In this document: positions 29,397-37,273 of the stretch, piece by piece
Position numbering within the stretch: the stretch's first letter is position 1
How the letters are laid out: every line of letters begins with the position of its first letter
Assembly: GCA_964394665.1 (NCBI GenBank)
Contig: CAYMYN010000024.1
Location: forward strand, 3,158-67,157
Length of the DNA stretch: 64,000 bases
From: CAYMYN01 sp964394665
Lineage (GTDB): Bacteria > Planctomycetota > UBA1135 > GCA-002686595
Reading direction: 5' to 3'
Notes under the pieces: model-generated
Seen by the model: the letters and a program-made list of their open reading frames with translations, nothing else
The model's database searches: none
What the model was told of the DNA's origin: nothing
Program-made: the position numbers and the translations under genes

Positions 29397-31277
29397 ATGC
29401 GATCCCCGCGCCGCCCGCACCGGGCCCTCCCGTTCCTGTCCCTGCTGCTGACCCTGTCCGTGCTCGGGGCCTGCGGAACCTCCGGGACCGCGCTGCGCCC
29501 CGGGTCGGCCGCCCCTTCGGAGCGGGCGCTCGCCGAGCGCGCGCAGCGCCTGACCCAGGACGTGCAGTGGCTGGCCGCGCCCGAGCGCGAGGGCCGACGC
29601 GCGGGCACGGCGGCGGAGCGCGAGGCCGCCGAATGGCTCGCGGCGCGCCTCGCGGACCTCGGCCTCGAGCCCGCCGGCGAACAGGGCTTCCTGCAGGCCT
29701 TCCCCGTGCCGCTCAGCCCCGAGGATCGGGGCGGCTCACGCATCGAGGGCCGGGACGGCCGCGGCGCGCTGGCGCTCGACGACCTGCGGCCGCTGTTCTG
29801 CGCCCAGGGCGGCGTCGCCGAGGGACCGCTGTGGTTCCACGGCTACGGCATCGACGAAGCCGAGCTCGGCCTGGCCGAACACGGCCCGCGGGGCGCGGGT
29901 GCCCCCGAGGGCCGCATCGCGTTGCTCGTGCGCGGCGCGCCGCCGGCCTGGGGCGCGGGCGAGGCCGAGCGCGAAGAGGCCCTGCGCCTGTTGGCGCCGC
30001 ACCGCGCGCTCTTCGCCAAGGTCATGGCCGCCAAGCACCGCGGCGCGGCGGCGGTGCTCATCGCCCAGCACCCCGACGAACGCGGAGCGCCGCTGCTCGA
30101 GTTCGACCCCGGGTCGGGGGCGCGCGCCGGCATCCCGGCCCTGTTCGTCTCGGTCGCGACCGCCGAGCGCCTCCTGCCGGACTTCGAGGCCCGCGTGCGC
30201 GCCCTCGACGCCGACCCGCGGGCCTCGGCGCCGGCGGAGGTCGAGGGCGCGGAGCTGCGCGTTTCGGCCGACGTGTGGCGCGGGACGGGCACGGCCTACA
30301 ACGTGCTGGGTCTGTTGCGTGGGAGCGCATCCAGCGCGGGCGCGCGGCCGCTGCTGATCGTGGGGGGGCACTTCGACCATCTGGGGCTGGGCGGGCCCGG
30401 ATCGCTCGCGCCGGCCGAGTTCGGCGCCGTGCACCACGGCGCGGACGACAACGCCAGCGGCGTGGCGGTGATCCTCGAGCTGGCGCGCGAGCTGGGCGCC
30501 GCGCCGCCCCCGGCCGACGTGCTCTTCGCCCTGTGGTCGGGTGAGGAGCTGGGCCTGCTCGGCAGCCAGCACTTCCTCGAGCGGCCGACCGTGTCCCTCG
30601 AGCGCCTGCGCTTCAAGCTCAACCTCGACATGGTCGGGCGAGCGGGCAACGGCCGCTTGATCGTGCTCGCCGCCGGTTCGTCGCCGGCCTTCGCGGGTTG
30701 GTTGGCGGAGGCCGGCCCGGCCGCGGGGCTCGAGCTCGACGTCAACCTCTCGGCCCAGGGCGTGGGCGGCAGCGACCACCAGCCCTTCGTGCGCCGCCGC
30801 GTGCCGGCCCTGCACCTGTTCAGCGGCCTGCACGGCGACTACCACCGGCCCAGCGACACCGCCGACCGCTTCGAGGCCCTGGGCGCGGCGCGCGTGACGA
30901 CCCTCTCGCTCGATCTCCTGCGGCGCGCGGCGCGCGCGGGCGAGCTGCCCTTCGCCGAGGAGAGCGCCGCCGAGCCCGCCGGCGAGGGACGCGCCATGCG
31001 CGGCTTCGCGGTGCGCTTCGGCTCCCAGCCCGACTACGGCTTCTCTGGACCGGGCGTGCGCCTGGGCGGGACCAGCCCCGGTTCCCCGGCGGAGCGCGCG
31101 GGCTTCCTCGCCGGCGACGTGCTGATCGGGATGGACGAGCTGCGCATCGACTCCGTGCAGGACCTGATGTACGCGCTGGGCGTCAAGAAGCCCGGCGACG
31201 TGGTGCGGGTGCGTTTCCTGCGCGAGGGCCGCGAGGAGAGCGCGCTCGTCACGCTGGTGTCGAGCCAGCGCGAGTGA
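29397..31277 (+). CDS. M28 peptidase with PA and PDZ domains, lipoprotein
   Basis: A 626-residue exported aminopeptidase-type protein. Order: signal peptide with lipobox VLGAC; M28 N-part (EGRRAGTAAEREAAEWL); inserted PA domain (about residues 110-270, KHRGAAAVLIAQHP); zinc-peptidase core with GGHFDHLGLG, HGADDNASGVA, WSGEELGLLG, KLNLDMVGR and GGSDHQPF...HGDYHRPSDTADRF; and a C-terminal PDZ (about 540-626, GSPAERAGFLAGDVLIGMD). The metal ligands appear complete. In-frame GTG 29370 and ATG 29388 are alternative starts. It ends 5 bp from the convergent TolB-like gene. Confidence 0.92.
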   Translation: MRSPRRPHRALPFLSLLLTLSVLGACGTSGTALRPGSAAPSERALAERAQRLTQDVQWLAAPEREGRRAGTAAEREAAEWLAARLADLGLEPAGEQGFLQAFPVPLSPEDRGGSRIEGRDGRGALALDDLRPLFCAQGGVAEGPLWFHGYGIDEAELGLAEHGPRGAGAPEGRIALLVRGAPPAWGAGEAEREEALRLLAPHRALFAKVMAAKHRGAAAVLIAQHPDERGAPLLEFDPGSGARAGIPALFVSVATAERLLPDFEARVRALDADPRASAPAEVEGAELRVSADVWRGTGTAYNVLGLLRGSASSAGARPLLIVGGHFDHLGLGGPGSLAPAEFGAVHHGADDNASGVAVILELARELGAAPPPADVLFALWSGEELGLLGSQHFLERPTVSLERLRFKLNLDMVGRAGNGRLIVLAAGSSPAFAGWLAEAGPAAGLELDVNLSAQGVGGSDHQPFVRRRVPALHLFSGLHGDYHRPSDTADRFEALGAARVTTLSLDLLRRAARAGELPFAEESAAEPAGEGRAMRGFAVRFGSQPDYGFSGPGVRLGGTSPGSPAERAGFLAGDVLIGMDELRIDSVQDLMYALGVKKPGDVVRVRFLREGREESALVTLVSSQRE

Positions 31278-31282
31278 CCCAC

Positions 31283-32440
31283 TCAGCGCCAGCGCGCCAG
31301 GAACAGGTTCGTCTCGCCCTGCGCCTTGCCGCCGCGGTTGCTGCCGAAGACGAGCCAGCGCCCGTCGGGGCTGAACATCGGGAACGAGTCGAAGGTCTCC
31401 TCGAAGGTGACCTGCTCGAGGTTCTGGCCGTCCGCGTCCACCGCGAACAGGTTGAAGCGCCGGCCGCCGCTCGCCAGGGTGTGGTGGTTCGAGGCGAACA
31501 GGATGCGCGAGTCGTCGGGGAAGAAGTAGGGCGCCCAGTTCGCGCCCCCCAGGCGCGTCACCTGCCTGCGTTCGCTGCCGTCGGTGCGCACGACGTGGAT
31601 CTCCATGCGGCTGGGGCGCACCTTCCAGCGCCCGAGCAACTCGCGGAAGGCCGCCTGCTCGGCCTCTTCCTGGCCCTCGGTCCAGGCGGTGCTGCGGAAC
31701 ACGAGCCACTCGCCGTCGTGGCTGAAGAAGGCGCCGCCGTCGTAGCCGACCGAGTCGGTGACCTGGAAGAGCTCGGAGCCCTCGAGGTTCGCGGTCCACA
31801 GCTCGAGGTCCCCCGAACGCGTCGAGGTGAACACCAAGCGGTCGCCCTTGGGCGACACGGTGGCCTCGGCGTCATAGCCCTCGCCGCCCAGGATGCGCCG
31901 CGGCTCGCCGCCCACCAGGTCCTGCACGTAGATGTCGTAGCTGGGGTAGATCGCCCACACGTAGCCCTCGCTGCGGTCGGGCTTGGGCGGGCACTCGGGC
32001 GAGGCGGCGTGGGTCGAGGCGTAGAGCACGCGCGCGCCGTCCGGCAGGAAGTAGGCGCAGGTCGTCGCGCCCTTTCCGCTCGACACGCGGCGGTGCTCGC
32101 CCGCGGCCTCGGGCGTGACCCAGATCGCGTCGCAGACCTCGTCCATCGCGCGGCGCTGGTAGACCAGGCGTTTGCCGTCGGGGCTGAAGTAGGCCTCGGC
32201 GTTCTCGCCGGAGAAGGTGAGCTGCCAGAGTTCCGCGAAGCGCTCCTCGCCCGGCAGGATCAGGTGATCGACGCGCTGCGCGCCCGGGATGGGCGGGGCC
32301 GGGGAATCACCCAGGGCGGGCTCGTCGGCGCGCGTCGCGGCGGGGGCGCTCGCTTCCGCGGCGGCGGAGCTGCGGCCGGAGTCGCAACCGAGCGCGAGGG
32401 AGAGGAGCGGGCCGAGGAACAGCAGGAGGGAACGGCGCAT
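31283..32440 (-). CDS. TolB-like WD40/PD40 repeat lipoprotein
   Basis: A 385-residue predicted lipoprotein with lipobox SLALGC near residue 19, an Ala/Pro linker, then about six beta-propeller repeats of the PD40 type. Clear units are AYFSPDGKRLVYQR, ATVSPKGDRLVFTSTRSGDLELWTANLEG, AFFSHDGEWLVFRS, YFFPDDSRILFASN and PMFSPDGRWLVFGSNRGG. It resembles the propeller of TolB but lacks its N-terminal domain, so it is not TolB itself. It is presumably periplasmic or surface-exposed; function is unknown. A TATCCT hexamer lies 32 nt upstream. Confidence 0.8.
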   Translation of the reverse strand: MRRSLLLFLGPLLSLALGCDSGRSSAAAEASAPAATRADEPALGDSPAPPIPGAQRVDHLILPGEERFAELWQLTFSGENAEAYFSPDGKRLVYQRRAMDEVCDAIWVTPEAAGEHRRVSSGKGATTCAYFLPDGARVLYASTHAASPECPPKPDRSEGYVWAIYPSYDIYVQDLVGGEPRRILGGEGYDAEATVSPKGDRLVFTSTRSGDLELWTANLEGSELFQVTDSVGYDGGAFFSHDGEWLVFRSTAWTEGQEEAEQAAFRELLGRWKVRPSRMEIHVVRTDGSERRQVTRLGGANWAPYFFPDDSRILFASNHHTLASGGRRFNLFAVDADGQNLEQVTFEETFDSFPMFSPDGRWLVFGSNRGGKAQGETNLFLARWR

Positions 32441-32472
32441 CGGGGAGGTGGCTGGGGTTCGTGGGGGCGGAG

Positions 32473-32478
32473 AGGATA
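32473..32478 (-). promoter_or_regulatory. TATCCT -10-like element upstream of the TolB-like gene
   Basis: It reads CGATATCCTCTCC on the minus strand, 32 nt before the ATG. It is the same hexamer as at several other starts here. No clear -35. Confidence 0.35.
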
Positions 32479-32504
32479 TCGGCTCGGGGCGCGGGACCCG
32501 AGGG

Positions 32505-32792
32505 CTACCGCTCCGGACCCGCGGGGGCTTCGGGCGGGCGCCCCCCGTCCCCGGCCGGCGGCGCGCCGCGGGGGGGCGGCACGGGGTCCCAGCCGCCCGC
32601 GGCGAAGGGGTGGCAACGCGCGACGCGGCGCAGGGCCAGCCAGCTCCCGCGCAGCAGGCCGTGGGCGAGCAGCGCCTCGAGGGCGTACTGGCTGCACGTC
32701 GGCCGGAAGCGGCAGGTGGGGGGCAGGAAGGGCGAGATGCAGCGCTGGTAGAGGCGGATCGGCAGGACCGCCAGGCGACGCGCGAGCCTCAT
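32505..32792 (-). CDS. yidD: membrane protein insertion efficiency factor YidD
   Basis: A small membrane-associated protein (95 residues) that assists YidC-dependent insertion. It has the family core LPIRLYQRCISPFLPPTCRFRPTCSQYALEALLAHG shifted to the N-terminus (several cysteines, basic amphipathic helix) and a Pro/Gly-rich tail longer than in E. coli. The ATG overlaps the rnpA stop (ATGA), the usual rnpA-yidD coupling. The yidC gene itself is not downstream but about 26 kb away. Confidence 0.93.
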   Translation of the reverse strand: MRLARRLAVLPIRLYQRCISPFLPPTCRFRPTCSQYALEALLAHGLLRGSWLALRRVARCHPFAAGGWDPVPPPRGAPPAGDGGRPPEAPAGPER

Positions 32793-33244
32793 GGCGCGTT
32801 CTCCCCACCCGTCGGCGCGGCGGAGGCGTCGCGCGGCGCCGCCGAGGCCAGTTTCTCGCGGTAGCGGCGCAGGGCCTTGCGCGCGAGCTGGACGAGCTCG
32901 GCGCGCGTGGCCCCGAGCTCGGGCCACAGGCCCTTGACCGCGGGCACCAGCACGATGTCCACGCCGCTCGGCAGCGCGTGCTGCTCCAGGCGGAACGCCT
33001 CGCGGAAGATGCGCCGCACGCGGTTGCGCTGCACGGCGCGCCGCCAGACGCCCTTGCCCACCGAGAGCCCCAGGCGCGTGACCGCGAGCTCGTTGGGGAC
33101 CACGATCACCAGCAGGATCGAGCCCCGGGCCCGGCTGCCGCCGCGGAAGGCGCGCTCGAAGTCCCGCTTGCGTCGCACGTGCCGATCGGGGCGATGGCGC
33201 AGGCGCGGCGGGCCGGAGGGGGTGCTCGATTGGTCGGCGGACAA
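32789..33244 (-). CDS. rnpA: ribonuclease P protein component
   Basis: Protein subunit of RNase P, which matures tRNA 5' ends. The 151-residue product has the conserved RKRDFERAFRGG, GLSVGKGVWRRAVQRNRVRRIFREAF (the RNR motif) and VLVPAVKG segments, with about 20 extra residues at each end. The start is TTG, supported by a TATCCT hexamer 9 nt upstream and absence of an earlier homologous segment. The usual upstream neighbour rpmH is missing: the DNA upstream is a divergent gene whose own start lies 25 bp away. Confidence 0.94.
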   Translation of the reverse strand: MSADQSSTPSGPPRLRHRPDRHVRRKRDFERAFRGGSRARGSILLVIVVPNELAVTRLGLSVGKGVWRRAVQRNRVRRIFREAFRLEQHALPSGVDIVLVPAVKGLWPELGATRAELVQLARKALRRYREKLASAAPRDASAAPTGGENAP

Positions 33245-33252
33245 CGCCGCAC

Positions 33253-33259
33253 TAGGATA
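33253..33259. promoter_or_regulatory. shared bidirectional -10 between rnpA and the ALDH-like gene
   Basis: The heptamer TAGGATA reads TAGGAT on the plus strand (11 nt before TTG 33270) and TATCCT on the minus strand (9 nt before TTG 33244). The entire gap between the two start codons is 25 bp, so both genes seem to use overlapping -10 elements and near-leaderless messages. Confidence 0.5.
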
Positions 33260-33269
33260 CGACCCCAGG

Positions 33270-34580
33270 TTGGAGCAGCCCCACGGGAACTGGATCGGCG
33301 GGACCTGGCGTCCGGCGCACGGCGGCCGGAGCTACGAGTCGGCGCCGGCGGGCGGCGGGCCTGGGGTGCGCTGGCCGCGCTCGGGCGCGGAGGACCTCGA
33401 GCAGGCGCTCGCGGCGACGCGCGAGGGCGGCGCTGCGTGGCGCGCGTGGACGCGGGCCGAACGCCGTGAGTTGCTCGAGGATGCGCTGGCCGAGGACCTG
33501 TTCCTCGGCGACCCCGGGGGCGAGCTCGCCGCGCAGCTCGGGGCCCTGGCGTCGGAGGTCGAGCCCTGGATCCGGGCCGCGCGGCGGGCCGGCGTGGCGG
33601 CCCTCGGCGAGCGCCGCCGACGCGCTCCGCGGCTGCCCGCCGAACTCCCCACCGAACCGGGAACGGCCCTGGTGCGCGTGCACGGGGCGGCCCTGTTCGA
33701 GGGCCTCGTCGTGCGGCTGTGGCCGATGCTGCTCGAGGGCTGGAGCGTGATCCTGGTCGCCGACGGCGCCCTGCCGGGGATCGCGCGCGAGCTGTGCCTG
33801 GCCCTCGACCACGCCGACCTGCCGCCGGGCGCGCTGGCGCTGCTCTTCGACGACGGGGCCAGCGTCCTGCGGGCGGGCCTATCCGGCCCCGGCGTCGACT
33901 TCGCCCTGGTGCTCGACCACGCCGATCGTGGGGCCGAGGTGCTCGAGCTCGCGGGCCGCGAGCGCGGGCTGGGGCCCGCGTCCACCGGGGGCGGCACCCG
34001 CCCACGCCGGGGCCAGGGCGGCCGTCGCGGGCCGCTCCCCGTGCGCTTCGAGGCTCTCTCCGGGAGCTGCGCCGTCGTGCGCGGCACGGACGACCCCGCC
34101 CGCGCGGCGCGGCGCATCGCCCGCGCCGCCCTGGGCCGCTCCGAGGCCCTCTCGGGCCAGGCCGCCGGCCAGGCCGGCTGGGTGGTCGTGCACCGGCGCC
34201 TGTTCTCGGCCTTCAGCGCGGCCCTGCTGGTCGAGCTGGACGCCCTGGGCGAGGACCCGCTCGGCCCCCTCGCGCCGATCGATCCCGAGGCGCCCCGGCA
34301 CGTGGAGCGCCTGCGGCGCCTGGGGCTCGACGAGGGCGCGACCCTGCTGCGGGGGGACTCGGGGACCTGGTTCGACGGGGCCCCGGGCCGGGCCGGGGGA
34401 GGGCGGGGGTCGCAGCGGCGCGCGCGGGAGGGTAGGCTCGAACCCCTGGTCTTCACCAACGTGGAGCCCCGCATGCGCCTGGCCCGGGCCCGCCGCCCGG
34501 CGCCCGTGCTGCGCCTCCTGCGGGCCGACGACGACGGAGCGGCGCTGCGCTGCGCCGACGAGTTCGACCTCGCGCCCTGA
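33270..34580 (+). CDS. degenerate aldehyde dehydrogenase-like protein
   Basis: The 436-residue product follows the ALDH fold by pattern: GNWIGGTWRPAHGG near the N-terminus, the helical cofactor-domain region, ALVRVHGAALFEGLVVRLWPMLLEGWSVILVAD (ALDH: NFPL...PALAAGNTVVLKP) and SGQAAGQAGWVVVHRRLFSAF (ALDH: GQxCxxxxRVxVHxxIxxxF). The catalytic cysteine is absent from the last motif, an Arg/Gly-rich loop interrupts the centre, and the protein is shorter than the usual 480-500 residues. It is probably a non-catalytic paralog. TTG start. It lies 155 bp upstream of lysine aminotransferase, so a link with lysine catabolism is possible. Confidence 0.65.
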   Translation: MEQPHGNWIGGTWRPAHGGRSYESAPAGGGPGVRWPRSGAEDLEQALAATREGGAAWRAWTRAERRELLEDALAEDLFLGDPGGELAAQLGALASEVEPWIRAARRAGVAALGERRRRAPRLPAELPTEPGTALVRVHGAALFEGLVVRLWPMLLEGWSVILVADGALPGIARELCLALDHADLPPGALALLFDDGASVLRAGLSGPGVDFALVLDHADRGAEVLELAGRERGLGPASTGGGTRPRRGQGGRRGPLPVRFEALSGSCAVVRGTDDPARAARRIARAALGRSEALSGQAAGQAGWVVVHRRLFSAFSAALLVELDALGEDPLGPLAPIDPEAPRHVERLRRLGLDEGATLLRGDSGTWFDGAPGRAGGGRGSQRRAREGRLEPLVFTNVEPRMRLARARRPAPVLRLLRADDDGAALRCADEFDLAP

Positions 34581-34735
34581 GACCTCCCGCCCCCAGCGCC
34601 GCCCTCCAGCCCCGGGCCGGAGACGGCCGAGGGAGGGCCGGAGCCCCGTCGGCCCCCGGCTGCGGGGGGAGACCGCGCCCACCGCTCCGCGTCGGCCCTA
34701 TGCCCGCGCGGCGCCAGACCCCCCGAGGAACCGCC

Positions 34736-36055
34736 ATGATCCAAGCCACCGACGTCCACGGCACGCTGAAGCGCCACCAACTCGCCGACGGCTTCCCCTT
34801 CGTGATGGACCTCGAGCGGTCCAAGGGCTCCTGGCTGCACGACGCGCGCACGGGCCAGGACCACCTCGACTTCTTCACCTGCTTCGCGAGTTGGCCGGTG
34901 GGCTACAACCACCCGCTGCTGCACGAGCCGCGCTTCGCCGAGCGCCTGTTGGTCGCGGCCACCAACAACCCGGCCAACTCGGATCTCTACACGACCTACA
35001 TGGCGGAGTTCGTGGAGAGCTTCGCGACCCGCGTCACCCCGCCCGGCTTTCCCTACCACTTCTGGATCTCCGGCGGCGCGCTGGCGGTCGAGAACGCGCT
35101 GAAGGCGGCCTTCGACTGGAAGGCGCAGCTCCTGGGCGTCGACAGCGTCGAGGACGGGCGTCTGCTCAAGGTGCTGCACTTCCGGCGCGCCTTCCACGGC
35201 CGCAGCGGCTACACGCTCTCGGTCACCAACAGCGACCCCAAGAAGATCGCGCTCTTCCCGAAGTTCGACTGGCCGCGGGTCCACGCGCCGGCCCTCGAGT
35301 TCGACCTCGACGGCGGCATCGCCAACGACGTCGCGGCCGAGGAGCGTCGCTCCCTGGACGAGATCGAGGCCGCCTTCCGCGCCGACCCGCGCAACATCGC
35401 CTGCATCCTGATCGAGCCCATGCAGGGCGAGGGCGGCGACAACCACTTCCGGCCCGAGTTCCTGCGCGAGCTGCGCCGCATCGCCGACGAGCGCCAGGCC
35501 CTGCTGATCTTCGACGAGGTCCAGACCGGTTTCTTCGGCAGCGGCCAGCCCTGGATGTGGCAGGTGAAGGGCGTCGCGCCCGACATCGTGGCCTTCGGCA
35601 AGAAGACCCAGGTGTGCGGCATCTACGCCAGCAAGCGGCTCGACGAGGTGCCGAACAACGTGTTCCACAACCCCAGCCGCATCAACTCGACCTGGGGCGG
35701 CAGCCTGGTGGACATGGTGCGCTGCCAGCGCTTCATCGAGATCATCGAGGCCGAGGACCTCGTGCGCAACGTGCGCGAGCGCGGCGAGCAGTTCCTCTCC
35801 GGCCTGCGCGCCCTGGCGAAGTCCCACGGCCGCATCTCCAACGTGCGCGGCATGGGCTCGCTCGTCGCCTACACCCTCGAGAACCCGGCCCTGCGCGACC
35901 GCGCCCTGGCGCGCCTGCGCGACAAACAGCTCCTGGCCCTACCCTCGGGCGAGCGGGCGATCCGCTTCCGCCTGCCCTTCGTGGTCTCCCCGGCCGAGAT
36001 CGAGCAGGCGCTCGAGCGCGTGGCGGACAGCCTGCGGGCCCTCGAGCCGGTCTGA
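34736..36055 (+). CDS. lat: L-lysine 6-aminotransferase
   Basis: A PLP-dependent class III aminotransferase converting L-lysine and 2-oxoglutarate to 2-aminoadipate 6-semialdehyde and glutamate. The 439-residue product has the lat-type N-terminus (DLERSKGSWLHDARTG, DFFTCFASWPVGYNHP), WISGGALAVENALKAAFDWK, FHGRSGYTLSVTNSD, the PLP aspartate segment LLIFDEVQTGFFGSG and the Schiff-base lysine in AFGKKTQVCG near residue 288. The ATG has GAGGAA 6-11 nt upstream; an earlier ATG lacks support. The ALDH7-type gene at 52.6 kb can take the next step. Confidence 0.92.
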   Translation: MIQATDVHGTLKRHQLADGFPFVMDLERSKGSWLHDARTGQDHLDFFTCFASWPVGYNHPLLHEPRFAERLLVAATNNPANSDLYTTYMAEFVESFATRVTPPGFPYHFWISGGALAVENALKAAFDWKAQLLGVDSVEDGRLLKVLHFRRAFHGRSGYTLSVTNSDPKKIALFPKFDWPRVHAPALEFDLDGGIANDVAAEERRSLDEIEAAFRADPRNIACILIEPMQGEGGDNHFRPEFLRELRRIADERQALLIFDEVQTGFFGSGQPWMWQVKGVAPDIVAFGKKTQVCGIYASKRLDEVPNNVFHNPSRINSTWGGSLVDMVRCQRFIEIIEAEDLVRNVRERGEQFLSGLRALAKSHGRISNVRGMGSLVAYTLENPALRDRALARLRDKQLLALPSGERAIRFRLPFVVSPAEIEQALERVADSLRALEPV

Positions 36056-36110
36056 TCCCGACGGACCCGACGCGCCCTCAGAGTGCGAGGAGAATTCGAG
36101 CACTCTCGGT

Positions 36111-36133
36111 ACGGCCGGCTTGCCGGCCGTCCA
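36111..36133. repeat. palindromic repeat copy 2 (23-mer)
   Basis: The inverse-orientation copy of the 14331-14353 palindrome (ACGGCCGGC-TT-GCCGGCCGT plus CCA), again in a convergent gap, here between lat and rlmN. It is flanked on the left by a small hairpin AGAGTGC...GCACTCT (36079-36105 region) and on the right by TTCTGAG. Confidence 0.75.
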
Positions 36134-36144
36134 AAGGGCGTTCT

Positions 36145-36210
36145 GAGAGGCCGTCTGGATGGTCTGCTCTGGGTCCGTTCCGGGTCCGCTCGACTTTTTC
36201 TCGGCCTCTC
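36145..36210. terminator. long hairpin at the lat/rlmN convergent end
   Basis: GAGAGGCCG (36145-36153) can pair with CGGCCTCTC (36202-36210), closing a 48-nt loop that contains a T5 run. The right arm overlaps the rlmN stop codon. It may help terminate one or both convergent transcripts; the geometry is not that of a classic terminator. Confidence 0.3.
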
Positions 36211-37273
36211 AAGCGCGGCCGGCCTCGCGGGCGCGGAGCTGACCGCAGGCGGCGTCGCGTTCGAGGCCGCGTGACCAACGCACCGTCGCCACCAGGCCGG
36301 CCTCGTCGAGGGTGGTCCGGTAGCGCTCCACCGAGTCGGGGGAGGGGCGGCGGTAGGGGCTCTCGGGCACGGCGTTGAAGGGGATCAGGTTGACCGTGCA
36401 GCGCCGGCCGACGAGCCGGTTGGTGAGCTCGCGGGCATGTTCGGCGGTGTCGGTCAGGCCCGCGAGCAGCACGATCTCGTAGGTCACCTCGCGGCCTGTG
36501 GCGCCGAACCAGGCATCGCCGGCCGCCAGCACCTCCTCGATCGGCGTGCCGCGCATGGCGGGCACGAGCTCGTCGCGCTGCGCGTCGAAGGGCGTGTGCA
36601 GCGAGATCGCCAGCTCGTGGGGCGGGTCGCTCTCGGCGACGCGTCGCACGCGTTCGGGGAAACCCACCGTCGAGACGGTGATCTTGCGCGCCGAGAGGCC
36701 CATCTCGCCGTGCACGACGTCGAGGGCCGCGCGCAGTGCGCCATAATTGAGCAGCGGTTCGCCGATGCCCATCACCACCGAGCGCGAGAGGGGCCCGAGG
36801 GCTCGGCCGCGCACGAACTGCTCGAGGATCTCGTGCGCCTCGAGGTTGCGCGCGAGGCCCGCCAGCCCCGAGGCGCAGAACGGGCAGCCCACCGGGCAAC
36901 CGACCTGGGTCGAGACGCACAGGGTCGCGCCCTTGCCGCTCTCGGGCCGGCGCGGCGGGATGTGCACGGTCTCGACCGTCGCGTCCTGGACGCCGCGCCG
37001 CGGCAGGGCGATCAGGAGCTTGGTCGTGCGGTCGGGCGCCACGCTGCGCCCGGCCTCCACTCCGGCCAGCAGCGGGACCTGTTCGGACAGCGCGTCACGT
37101 AGGGCGCGCGGCAGGGAGGTCATCGCGCCGTAGTCGAGCACGCCGCGCACGAGCACCTCGCGGCGCACGACGCGGGCGTGGAACGTTCGACCGCCCAGGG
37201 CCACGACCTTGGCCGTGAGCTCCTCCGGGGAGAGTTCGAGCAGTGCGCGCCCCTCGGTCGCGGGTTCGGTCAC
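36209..37273 (-). CDS. rlmN: dual-specificity RNA methyltransferase RlmN
   Basis: A radical SAM enzyme that methylates C2 of A2503 in 23S rRNA and A37 in tRNA. The 354-residue product has the CxxxCxxC cluster motif CPVGCPFC near residue 126 and VMGIGEPLLNY. LHTPFDAQRDELVPA and VNLIPFNAVPESPYRRP follow, with the essential C-terminal cysteine in DAACGQLRA. The start is GTG in a GTGA overlap with the stop of the DHH gene upstream, so the two are coupled. Motifs are complete; activity is expected. Confidence 0.95.
   Translation of the reverse strand: MTEPATEGRALLELSPEELTAKVVALGGRTFHARVVRREVLVRGVLDYGAMTSLPRALRDALSEQVPLLAGVEAGRSVAPDRTTKLLIALPRRGVQDATVETVHIPPRRPESGKGATLCVSTQVGCPVGCPFCASGLAGLARNLEAHEILEQFVRGRALGPLSRSVVMGIGEPLLNYGALRAALDVVHGEMGLSARKITVSTVGFPERVRRVAESDPPHELAISLHTPFDAQRDELVPAMRGTPIEEVLAAGDAWFGATGREVTYEIVLLAGLTDTAEHARELTNRLVGRRCTVNLIPFNAVPESPYRRPSPDSVERYRTTLDEAGLVATVRWSRGLERDAACGQLRAREAGRA

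Noticed and set aside
32505..33300. Possible replication origin near rnpA-yidD
   Set aside because: The cluster often neighbours oriC, but there is no dnaA, rpmH or gyrase gene and no group of DnaA boxes or AT-rich unwinding region.
34425..34460. tRNA T-loop-like sequence GGTTCGAGCC (minus strand)
   Set aside because: It lies inside the ALDH-like coding sequence, and no acceptor stem, anticodon arm or CCA end can be drawn around it.
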